Below are positions 8,087 through 15,176 of a stretch of DNA of 40,032 bases, in pieces (the first letter of the stretch is position 1; each line of letters opens with the position of its first letter). Origin of the DNA: Palleronia aestuarii (GTDB taxonomy: Bacteria > Pseudomonadota > Alphaproteobacteria > Rhodobacterales > Rhodobacteraceae); contig NZ_QKZL01000026.1 of NCBI RefSeq assembly GCF_003253995.1, positions 1 through 40,032 on the forward strand, written 5' to 3'. The notes under the pieces were generated by a model. The model worked only from the letters and a program-made list of their open reading frames with translations, searched no databases and was not told where the DNA came from. The position numbers and the translations under genes are program-made.

Positions 8087-8427
8087 AATCGCCCCTGCCA
8101 TGTGATCTACCTGCTAGATGTTTAATCCCACGGTTTGATGGTGCGATCTTTTCGGTGCAATGTAAGGAAGCCCTACGGGACAGGTTGGTCACGGGAGCGC
8201 CACGACCACGCACGCCGTCAGAGCGGCAATACAATCCGACCGCAAGCTTCGCTCTCGCAGCTGAGCGGGGAGCTGGGGATCAATCCGAAGACGGTCGCGA
8301 AGTGGCGGAAGCGGGCGACAGGCGAGGACCTGAAGACCGGTCCGAGGGAGCCGCGCTCGACGGTTCTGACCGAAACAGAGGAGGCGATGATCGTCGCGTT
8401 CCGACGGCACACGCTGTTGCCGCTGGA

Positions 8428-8475
8428 GTTCGAGCGTTTAGCAAACGATCCGGGGGATCGTTTGTAGCGAAGAAC
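8428..8475. repeat. 48-bp palindromic insertion in IS481 transposase (a)
   Basis: CAAACGATCC (8442-8451) and GGATCGTTTG (8455-8464) are perfect 10-bp arms around GGG. Imperfect outer arms run from GTTCGAGCG to CGAAGAAC. It lies between the codons for HTLLPL and LYALQP, where the family has only about two residues, and it introduces a TAG stop. Confidence 0.85.
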
Positions 8476-8545
8476 GGTCTCTATGCCCTGCAGCCCACGA
8501 TCCCGCACCTGACGCGCTCGGCACTGCACCGATGCCTGCAACGAT

Positions 8546-8583
8546 GAGCCATTGCGCGCCATCGGGTCGAGCGCGATGGCGAA
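8546..8583. repeat. Palindromic insertion in IS481 transposase (b)
   Basis: GCCATTGCGC (8548-8557) pairs with GCGCGATGGC (8571-8580) with one wobble. It lies between LHRCLQR and RLPDVEG, where the family reads only HGIS, and brings an in-frame TGA at once. Confidence 0.75.
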
Positions 8584-8658
8584 TGCATCTTCCGCCTGCC
8601 GGACGTCGAAGGCGATAAACTAAAGCGGCAGCGCTTCAAGCGCTACCCGATCGGGTTC

Positions 8659-8698
8659 GGCGGGACATCGCGGGTCCATCCACGATGTCTTCTCCGCC
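8659..8698. repeat. Palindromic insertion in IS481 transposase (c)
   Basis: GGCGGGACATCGCGG on the left matches the reverse complement of CCACGATGTC-TTCT-CCGCC on the right, allowing a short bulge. It separates the codons for RYPIGF from HIDIAKVQ, which are nearly adjacent in the family. Confidence 0.78.
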
Positions 8699-8970
8699 TC
8701 ACTCCACATCGATATCGCCAAAGTGCAGACCACCGAGGGCAAGCTCTATCTCTTCGTGGGCATCGACCGAACCAGCAAGTTCGCGGTCACCCAGCTCGTT
8801 GAGAAGGCCGACAGGCGCACCGCCTGGGAGTTCCTGCAGCACCTGCTGGAGGCATTCGGCGGGTCGCCTCATCCTATCAGGTCCACATGATCTCGACCGA
8901 CAATGGCATCCAGTTCGCCGAACAGCCGAGGAACCGGAACACGATCATCTCCCGACCGATACGCTTCGAC

Positions 8971-9016
8971 GCTTCCAGGGCTTTCGCGGCCCCACCGGGG
9001 CCACGGTTCCTTCCAG
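8971..9016. repeat. Palindromic insertion in IS481 transposase (d), core shared with IS3 orfB
   Basis: Arms GGCCCC and GGGGCC around ACC lie at its centre, and CTTCCAG is repeated directly at both edges (8972-8978 and 9010-9016). The 24 bases at 8984-9007 equal the reverse complement of 422-445. It falls between the codons for IRFD and CEANEIE, where the family has only Met-Ile. Confidence 0.85.
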
Positions 9017-9113
9017 CTCTGTGAAGCCAACGAGATCGAGCGCCGGCTGACAAAACCGGATCACCCCTGGACCAATGGGCAGGTCGAGCGGATGAACCGC
9101 ACCATCAAGGACG

Positions 9114-9155
9114 GTGAGGCCCAAAGCCGACCCGGGGGATCGGCGACGGCTGAAC
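9114..9155. repeat. Palindromic insertion in IS481 transposase (e)
   Basis: GCCGA (9126-9130) and TCGGC (9140-9144) are the inner arms, extended outward by GCC/GGC. About 42 extra bases separate the codons for RTIKD from VKRYHY, which are normally about two residues apart. Confidence 0.72.
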
Positions 9156-9403
9156 GTCAAGCGCTACCACTACGAAAGACATGATCAGCTGCGAACGCAT
9201 CTCAGCGACTTCATGGCCGCCTACAACTTCGCACGCAGGCTCAAGATCCTCGGCGGCCTCACGCCCTACGATTACATCCGCAAGATCTGGACTTCCGAGC
9301 CATATCGATTCATCCTCAACCCGATCCACCAAATGCCGGGACTGAACACCTTATGGACGAACCGTCGTTCGACGTCCGCGGCGCCAAGCCCAGCCGACAT
9401 CAT

Positions 9404-10435
9404 CTAGCGTTTTGCACGTAGTATTCTATCGAATCTGGAAATGCCCAAGATGCTGCCCCACGAGCGGTTCTGTTTCCTTAGCGTCATGATTGCGTCTGCT
9501 ATTACAACAAGGACCAAAACACCCCCAACCACGATCGATTGCCATTCCGACGGAACGCTGAGTAAGTTGAAAGCATTGGTTAAAAGCGAAATGAACAGTA
9601 CGCCCGCGAAGGCGCCGACATAGGATCCCTTGCCGCCGGCGATAGAGCCTCCGCCGATTAAGCAGGCGATAAAGATCTGCATCTCAAGGCCCTCACCCAT
9701 ATAGCGATTCGCCATGCCGACCCGTGAGGTTGCCAGAATACCGGCGACGGCTGCCAGCCCGCCAGAGACCACGAAGCATAGGAACTCGACCCGGCGGCGG
9801 CGGATGCCGATGGTGCGCGCCGCGTCCGGGTTGCCTCCGAGAAAGAGGAGGTTCCGGCCCGTGCCGGTGGCGCGGAACATCAGCTCCATCAGCAAAAGCA
9901 GGATCACGGCGCCGATGAACATGCCCTGCAGGCCGCCCGCCTCGAAGCGGCCGAGCGCGGTGAAACCCTCGGGGAAGCCGGTGAACCCAGCCAGTTTCTG
10001 CCCCGACATGACCACCTCGATGATGCCGCGGGTCATGTAGAGGACGCCGAGGGTGACGATCAGGTGGTTGATGCCCAGCCCGGCGACGAAGAGGCCGTTC
10101 AGGGCGCCGATCCCCAGCCCGACCGCCAAGCCGGCAAGGCAGGCCAGGGGGGTGGAGGCCCCGGCCCCCAGTGCCCACGCGGTCGCGATGCCGGCCAGCC
10201 CCATGACCGCGCCGACCGACAGGTCGAAGCGCCCGATCAGGAACAGGGTCATCATGCCGGTCGCCACGATCAGGTTCGGCGCGATCGCGGTCTGCAGGGA
10301 CGCAAGATTGTTCCCGTTGAGAAAGGCCGAGGTCCAGATGGCGAGCGCCAGCGCGATGAGCGCGGCGATGCCCAGCGTGAGGGCTTCCTGCTCCAGCCGC
10401 TGCGCGCGCAGGAAGGGAATGTTCCGCCGTGCCAT
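9404..10435 (-). CDS. CUT2 ABC sugar transporter permease (RbsC type), distal copy
   Basis: A 343-residue inner-membrane permease of the ribose/AI-2 type (BPD_transp_2), with about ten hydrophobic segments. Family regions: FLIGRFDLSVGAVMGLAG, the usual DLSVG motif of the second to third segment, GLGINHLIVTLGVLYMTRG and IGGGSIAGGKGSYVGAFAG. It is last in an operon of binding protein, ATPase and two permeases. The TAG stop (9404-9406) lies inside the terminal inverted repeat of the IS481 element, so the final residues (about RAKR) may not be original. The length suggests little was lost. Confidence 0.92.
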   Translation of the reverse strand: MARRNIPFLRAQRLEQEALTLGIAALIALALAIWTSAFLNGNNLASLQTAIAPNLIVATGMMTLFLIGRFDLSVGAVMGLAGIATAWALGAGASTPLACLAGLAVGLGIGALNGLFVAGLGINHLIVTLGVLYMTRGIIEVVMSGQKLAGFTGFPEGFTALGRFEAGGLQGMFIGAVILLLLMELMFRATGTGRNLLFLGGNPDAARTIGIRRRRVEFLCFVVSGGLAAVAGILATSRVGMANRYMGEGLEMQIFIACLIGGGSIAGGKGSYVGAFAGVLFISLLTNAFNLLSVPSEWQSIVVGGVLVLVVIADAIMTLRKQNRSWGSILGISRFDRILRAKR

Positions 10436-10456
10436 GTGCTTTTCCCCCTTGGCGAT

Positions 10457-11467
10457 TCAGCCGTTGCGCCGATTCACGAGCGTGTCGAAGGTGACGGTGG
10501 CGATAAGCAGGGCGCCGATGACGAATTGCTGGAAGACCGGTTCGATGTCGAACATGATCATCCCGTTCAGCACCAGGGCCAGGAGCAGCAGGCCCAGCGC
10601 CGATCCCCGGAGGTCACCGCGCCCGCCATAGAGGCTGGCCCCGCCGATGATGGCCGCCGTCACCATGACGAATTCCAGCCCCAGCCCCATCCGAACATCG
10701 GCATGGGTGATGCGACTCGCGGTGAAGATGCCGCCGAGCCCGGCGGTCACGGCGCTGGCCATAAAGGCGGCGATCTTGATTCGGCCCACCCGGATGCCGT
10801 GGACCTGCGCGGAGCGCATGTTCTCACCGATAAAGCACATCTTCCGGAAGAGCGCGCTGCGCTTCTGGAAGCCCCAGGCGATGAGGACGCAGACGGCCAT
10901 GAAGACGATGGTGATGCGGATATCGAAAAGGTCGGTCCGCGCAAGGCTGCGGAACTCGCGCGGGTAGGTCCGGCCGCCGAGGTCGTTCGCGATCACGTTC
11001 GAGCAGCCCCGGATGAGCAGGAGCGAGCCAATTGTCAGCATGAGCGAGTTGATCCCGAAACGGACCACGAGAAACCCCTGGCAGAACCCGATCCCAGCCG
11101 CGACCGCCAGCGCGATGCCGCCGGCCAGCCAGAAGTTCCAGTCATCGACCAGCAGGGCGCCCATCAGCGTTCCGGTCAGCGCGAAGACCGAGCCCACGCT
11201 GAGGTCGATCTCGCGCATCACCATCACGTAGGTGAAGCCGAGGATGGCGAGGAACTCGATCGAGGTCTGGAACAGGATCGAGTTGATGTTGCTCGCCGTA
11301 CCGAAGTTGGGCTGGGTCGCGAAGAGGACGATGGCGACTAGTGCGACGATGGCCGAGAGCGGCAGGACGTTGCCGCCGAAGCTGCGGCCGGCATCGCCCC
11401 GGCCGGACGCTGCCGTGCCGCCGGCGTGGTGATCGGTCGATGTGACGGTCTGATTGGTGGATCCCAT
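10457..11467 (-). CDS. CUT2 ABC sugar transporter permease (RbsC type), proximal copy
   Basis: A 336-residue permease from the ATG at 11467. A hydrophilic N-terminus of about 30 residues (MGSTNQTVTSTDHHAGGTAA) precedes the first membrane segment. The conserved motif reads MREIDLSVGSVFALTGTLMG, and the late motif IIGGASLYGGRGDLRGSALG. It differs enough from the neighbouring permease to be a heterodimer partner rather than a recent duplicate, as in LsrC/LsrD or RhaP/RhaQ systems. It lies 14 bp after the ATPase stop. ORFs on the opposite strand over this region are shadows. Confidence 0.92.
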   Translation of the reverse strand: MGSTNQTVTSTDHHAGGTAASGRGDAGRSFGGNVLPLSAIVALVAIVLFATQPNFGTASNINSILFQTSIEFLAILGFTYVMVMREIDLSVGSVFALTGTLMGALLVDDWNFWLAGGIALAVAAGIGFCQGFLVVRFGINSLMLTIGSLLLIRGCSNVIANDLGGRTYPREFRSLARTDLFDIRITIVFMAVCVLIAWGFQKRSALFRKMCFIGENMRSAQVHGIRVGRIKIAAFMASAVTAGLGGIFTASRITHADVRMGLGLEFVMVTAAIIGGASLYGGRGDLRGSALGLLLLALVLNGMIMFDIEPVFQQFVIGALLIATVTFDTLVNRRNG

Positions 11468-11481
11468 GTGTCTCTCCGTTC

Positions 11482-12966
11482 TCAGGCGGTGCCGGCGGCG
11501 AGGGCCATGATCTGATCCTCCTGCAGGTCCTGCCCCGACACCTCGCCGGCGATCCGGCGCGACCGCATGACGACGATCCGGTCGGCCAGCCGGAGCAGTT
11601 CGGGCAGGTCGGAGGAGAAGACGACGACGGCCCGGCCGGCATCGGCCTCGCTGCGGATGACGTCGTGGACCTCGGCCTTGGCCCCCACGTCGACCCCGCG
11701 CGTGGGTTCGTTGAGCGCCAGAATGTCGGGCCGGTCTGCGAGACAGGCCGAGAAGAGGACCTTCTGCTGGTTGCCGCCCGACAGCTGCCTCGGTTCCGCG
11801 TGGATGCCGGGGACGCGGATCGCGAAGCGGCCGACATCTGTTTCCGCCTGTTTGCGGATGCGATCGCGATCGACGAGGCCCATCCGCGATATGCGGTCCA
11901 AAATCGGTGCGGCGATATTGTCGACGATGCTGCGTTCCATGTAGAGCCCGGCTTCCTTCCGGTTGGCGGGCAGATAGGACAGCCCCGCCGCCCGCATGGC
12001 CGCCGGCGGAGCGCCGCGCATGTCGCGTCCTGCGATCTCGATCCGACCGGACCCCGCGGCCTTCAACCCGTAGAGCGCCTCGCTGAAGTCGGCGGCACCC
12101 GAGCCCTCGAGGCCGAAGACGCCGACGATCTCGCCGCGACGGCACTCGAGCGTGACGTCCTCGAACTCGCCGATCTGGGTGAGCGACTTCACCGAAAGCG
12201 CCGTCTCGCCGATGCCCCGCGCTCGCGCGTCGCGCGCCCCGGCCAGATCGCGGCCCACCATGTGCCGGATCAGGTCGTCCTCAACGAGGGCGTCATTGTC
12301 GAGCGTTGTCACGCTCGCGCCGTCGCGCAGCACGGTGATGCGGTCTGCGATCTCGAGCACCTCGTGCAGGCGGTGGGAGACATAGAGGACCGTGACGTTC
12401 TCGTCCGACAGCCGCTTGACCAGCGACAACAGGATCGTCGCTTCGTGATTGTTAAGACCCGAGGTCGGCTCGTCCAGGATCAGGAGGCTCGCCTCGCGGC
12501 GGACGGCGCGCAGGATCTCGACGATCTGCTGCTGGCCCGGCGTCAGGCGCGAGACGATCTCCCGCGTCTCGATCTCCAGTCCGAACAGCGACAGCAACTC
12601 GGCCGCGCGGGCGTGCATCCGGTCAAAATCGACCCGGCCGCCGCGCCGCGGCAGATCGCCCGCGAAGATGTTCTCGGCGACGGACATGTTGGTAAAGACC
12701 GCGAGTTCCTGATGCACCATGGCGATGTCGCCCCGCGCGCGTTCGGGCGCAGTCGTCGCCCGGCCGGCGACCGCGACGGTCCCGTCATCGGGATCGAGTT
12801 CGCCGTTGATGATCTTGAGCGTGGTGCTCTTCCCGGCGCCGTTCTCGCCGAGGATCGCATGGACCTCGCCGCGCCGGACGGTCAGGTCGACGCGGGACAA
12901 CGCCGTCACGGGGCCGAAGGTCTTGGTGATCCCGTTGAGATCGAGAATGTTGCTGTCGTCGGACAT
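11482..12966 (-). CDS. CUT2 ABC transporter ATP-binding protein (RbsA/MglA type, two ATPase domains)
   Basis: About 494 residues from the ATG at 12966 (MSDDSNILDLNGITKTFGPV). A longer start at 13026 adds 20 residues unlike the family. Domain 1 has Walker A GENGAGKST (40-48), LTPGQQQIVEI and LLILDEPTSGLN. Domain 2 starts near 265 and has the degenerate Walker A typical of the family (GLEGSGAAD), an intact LSGGNQQKV signature and an unusual Walker B ALNEPTRGVDVG, with Asn where most family members have Asp. As in RbsA, domain 1 is probably the catalytic one. It energises the two permeases downstream. Confidence 0.93.
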   Translation of the reverse strand: MSDDSNILDLNGITKTFGPVTALSRVDLTVRRGEVHAILGENGAGKSTTLKIINGELDPDDGTVAVAGRATTAPERARGDIAMVHQELAVFTNMSVAENIFAGDLPRRGGRVDFDRMHARAAELLSLFGLEIETREIVSRLTPGQQQIVEILRAVRREASLLILDEPTSGLNNHEATILLSLVKRLSDENVTVLYVSHRLHEVLEIADRITVLRDGASVTTLDNDALVEDDLIRHMVGRDLAGARDARARGIGETALSVKSLTQIGEFEDVTLECRRGEIVGVFGLEGSGAADFSEALYGLKAAGSGRIEIAGRDMRGAPPAAMRAAGLSYLPANRKEAGLYMERSIVDNIAAPILDRISRMGLVDRDRIRKQAETDVGRFAIRVPGIHAEPRQLSGGNQQKVLFSACLADRPDILALNEPTRGVDVGAKAEVHDVIRSEADAGRAVVVFSSDLPELLRLADRIVVMRSRRIAGEVSGQDLQEDQIMALAAGTA

Positions 12967-13029
12967 CTTGCGCTCCGCTGCCGCGAGCGGACGGACGGGC
13001 GCCCGGGCCCATCCGTCCGGGTGCATCGC

Positions 13030-14040
13030 CTACTCGTATTCGGGGAGGTTCGAGCGCATGAAGTCCTCGACGTTCTCGGCATCGATGACTTCGGTCCCCA
13101 TGTAGATCGCGGCGGGGAAGGGGGTCACGCCGGCCTCCTCGTTCGACGCCGAGATCGGCACCTCCGCGAGGCCGGTCTCGGCATCGTTGTAGGCCTCGAG
13201 CATCTGCACGGCCATGTAGGCCTGCAACGCGGTCTTGTTGACGATGGTCGCGTCGATGGCGCCGTACTCGATGCATTCGAGGACGGGATCCTCGCGGTCA
13301 TGGACGATGACGACGAGATCCTCGATGTCGCGGTCCAGTTCTTCCGCAGCGAGGCAGATGCCGGTTCCCGACGAGCTATCGAGGCCGATGACCGCGGTGA
13401 TGTCGGGATAGGTGTTGAACATGGTCTTGGCCGCGTCGATGGCCGTCGAGGTGGTGGCTTGGTCGTCGATGCGGCCTGCAAGCTCCCACCCGGAGTTCGC
13501 GTCGAGATACTCGGTCAGGCCTTGGAACTTCGCATCGGTGTTGGATGCGCCCCAGTTCCCGGAGGCGACATAGGTGCCCGAATTGCCGCCACGGGCGATG
13601 AGTTCCCTGGCGGTGTCGACGCCGGCCTCGTAGTTGTCGAGCCCGATGAAGGTCAGCGCACCGCTGTCGGGCACTGTGGCCTCGATGACGACGACGGGAA
13701 TGCCCTGCTCCATCGCGCGGGCGATGCCGGGGAGGGCGCCCGGCTCCCAGAGGGTCGTGATGATGCCGTCGGGCTCGCGGGCGATCGCCTGCTCGACGGA
13801 TTCGGCGCCGGCGACTGGGTCCCAGCCCTGCGGTCCGATGGGCTCGACCGTCACGCCGAACTTCTCTTCGGCGTAATCCATGCCCAGGAGGCTGTCGAGA
13901 AGGTACGGGTGGCCCTGAAGCTGCGACGCGTAAATGTAAGTTCGTTGACCGTCATCCTGCGCGAGCAGGGTCGTGGCCGACACTGCAAGTCCGAGGGCAG
14001 TCGTGGCGCCGAGGCGAACGGCAGTCTGGATCGTGGGCAT
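13030..14040 (-). CDS. Periplasmic sugar-binding protein of CUT2 transporter (RbsB/Peripla_BP_4 type)
   Basis: 336 residues from the ATG at 14040, preceded by a strong AGGGAGGA site. The signal peptide is MPTIQTAVRLGATTALGLAV-SATTLLA, cut before QDDG. The fold features of the family are present: HPYLLDSLLGMDYAEEKFGV, GPQGWDPVAGAESVEQAIAR, DGIITTLWEPGALPGIARAM and GIPVVVIEATVPDSG. The C-terminus ends at EYE. It is the first gene of the transport operon, transcribed away from the RpiR regulator at 14244, with a shared 200-bp control region that carries two tandem operator-like repeats. Confidence 0.93.
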   Translation of the reverse strand: MPTIQTAVRLGATTALGLAVSATTLLAQDDGQRTYIYASQLQGHPYLLDSLLGMDYAEEKFGVTVEPIGPQGWDPVAGAESVEQAIAREPDGIITTLWEPGALPGIARAMEQGIPVVVIEATVPDSGALTFIGLDNYEAGVDTARELIARGGNSGTYVASGNWGASNTDAKFQGLTEYLDANSGWELAGRIDDQATTSTAIDAAKTMFNTYPDITAVIGLDSSSGTGICLAAEELDRDIEDLVVIVHDREDPVLECIEYGAIDATIVNKTALQAYMAVQMLEAYNDAETGLAEVPISASNEEAGVTPFPAAIYMGTEVIDAENVEDFMRSNLPEYE

Positions 14041-14143
14041 GTTGTCCTCCCTGAAAATAGTGGACGCCGCCCCGGCATCGATGGTCGCGGGGGTCCTCAC
14101 GGCGATCTACGGCAGGGTAAGCTACATGAAAAAAAATTGTCCA

Positions 14144-14173
14144 GAAAAATAATTTCTTGAAAATAACATTCTT
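14144..14173. promoter_or_regulatory. Tandem 15-bp repeats, probable RpiR operators in a divergent control region
   Basis: GAAAAATAATTTCTT (14144-14158) is followed without gap by GAAAATAACATTCTT (14159-14173), 11 of 15 identical. The first contains the palindrome GAAA-N5-TTTC. They lie in an AT-rich patch between the divergent binding-protein gene (14040) and the rpiR gene (14244), so the RpiR product at 14244-15176 is the likely ligand. Confidence 0.6.
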
Positions 14174-14243
14174 AGATTGCACCTTGCCTGCACCGAGGCG
14201 CGCAGGGTTCCTTCGCGTCCTTCTTTGAGGAGCGTGAGCTTCG

Positions 14244-15176
14244 ATGCCGACACAGGAAGATGATCGGATGCAGCCCGAAGGCGGGGACATCCTCGATCGC
14301 ATCCGGGCCGTTCGCGGCGGTCTGAAGCCATCGATGCAGAATGTCGCCGAAGAGGTACTGGCGCGCCCCGATGCCGTGCGTACCATGAGTCTAAGGGATC
14401 TGTCCCAGGCCTGTGGTGTATCGGAGGCTTCGATCAGCCGGTTCGTGCGTGGGATCGGCTTGCAGAACTATCGCGAATTCGTCGTGCGCATGGCCGAGCG
14501 GCCCCTCGGTGGGACGGACACCGGGACGCGCGAGGCCAGTGGCGTTTACGAAAGCATCGGTCGCGACGATACGGCTGAGAGCATTCTCTACAAGATCTCG
14601 CACCGGCAGATGGACGTGGCCCGCGCCGCCATGACCACGCTCGATCCGGTGGCGCTGGAAGAGGGGGCGGGCCTCGTCTGCGCCGCGCGCGCGATCCTTT
14701 TCGTGGCGGCCGGGTCGTCGAGCCTCGCCGCGGAGAACGGAGTGGTTCGCTTCGGGCGGATCGGCTGTCCGGCGACGTTCCATCGCGACTGCAACACTCA
14801 GGTCATCTTGGCCGCGGCAATCTGCACCGGGTCCGTGGTGGTCGCCATCTCGGATTCGGGTCGCACCGACCAGACCCTCGAGGCTGTCGCGGCGGCCCAG
14901 CGGGCCGGGGTGCGCTGCATCGCGGTGACGTCTTATCCCGACGCGCCGCTGGCGCGGATGTCCGATGTCGTGCTCCAGACGCCGCCGGCCTACGAGCCGT
15001 CCGGAGAGGAGCCCCTCTACGAGAGCATGGTGTCGAAGTTCGGCCAGCTTGCTGCGATCGATGCCCTTTATTCGCTCTGCGCCGTGCGCGAGTTCGATCG
15101 CGCCACGACCCATCTCGTGCGCGGCAACCCCCATATCCGATTGAGCAGGACACGCCGGCCCCATGCACCCGACTGA
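14244..15176 (+). CDS. RpiR-family transcriptional regulator (HTH plus SIS domain)
   Basis: 310 residues. The N-terminal HTH_6 domain lies at about 18-95, with the recognition region MSLRDLSQACGVSEASISRF; the SIS sugar-phosphate-binding domain lies at about 130-270 (FVAAGSSSLAAENG and VVVAISDSGRTDQTLEAV). SIS domains sense a phosphosugar, so the protein probably controls the divergent transporter and its own operon by the phosphorylated product of the FGGY kinase two genes later. Its stop overlaps the next start by 14 nt. The ATG at 14244 is the first plausible start; a Met at residue 9 is possible. Confidence 0.9.
   Translation: MPTQEDDRMQPEGGDILDRIRAVRGGLKPSMQNVAEEVLARPDAVRTMSLRDLSQACGVSEASISRFVRGIGLQNYREFVVRMAERPLGGTDTGTREASGVYESIGRDDTAESILYKISHRQMDVARAAMTTLDPVALEEGAGLVCAARAILFVAAGSSSLAAENGVVRFGRIGCPATFHRDCNTQVILAAAICTGSVVVAISDSGRTDQTLEAVAAAQRAGVRCIAVTSYPDAPLARMSDVVLQTPPAYEPSGEEPLYESMVSKFGQLAAIDALYSLCAVREFDRATTHLVRGNPHIRLSRTRRPHAPD

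Larger units (their letters stand above)
8163..9350 (+). pseudogene. IS481-family transposase, full length but interrupted by palindromic insertions
   Basis: The pieces, in order: ELGINPKTVAKWRKRAT (helix-turn-helix), RSTVLTETEEAMIVAFRRHT, LYALQPTIPHLTRSALHRC, RLPDVEGDKLKRQRFKRYPI, then HIDIAKVQTTEGKLYLFVGI and DRTSKFAVTQLVEKAD (first Asp of the DDE triad region), TDNGIQFAEQPRNRN (second), then CEANEIERRLTKPDHPWTNG, QVERMNRTIKD (Glu), YNFARRLKILGGLTPYDYIR and FILNPIHQMPGLNT. Between these pieces lie extra bases with inverted-repeat symmetry that bring stops and frame changes. The pieces themselves are well conserved. The 5' end near 8160 is also frame-shifted and lacks a good start. Confidence 0.9.
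8113..9408 (+). mobile_element. IS481-family insertion sequence, decayed
   Basis: A single-gene element of about 1.3 kb with matching ends: GCTAGATG at 8113-8120 and its reverse complement CATCTAGC at 9401-9408. No clear target duplication is visible outside these. The transposase is recognisable along its whole length but is cut by at least five short palindromic insertions. The right end supplies the stop codon of the neighbouring permease gene (9404-10435), so the element landed at the very end of that gene. Confidence 0.8.

Noticed and set aside
8428-9155. The inserted palindromes as a CRISPR-like array
   Set aside because: Arms differ from block to block, the distances are irregular and they interrupt a coding sequence; no cas gene is near.
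12967-13026. 20-residue N-terminal extension of the RbsA-type ATPase from an ATG at 13026
   Set aside because: The family begins at MSDDSNILDL; the extension is unlike it and lies in the intercistronic gap.
11665-14160. An 831-codon open frame on the plus strand opposite the CUT2 ATPase and binding-protein genes
   Set aside because: It is the complement of two clear ABC genes; the protein is rich in Asp, Arg and His repeats of GC-rich antisense type and has no domain.
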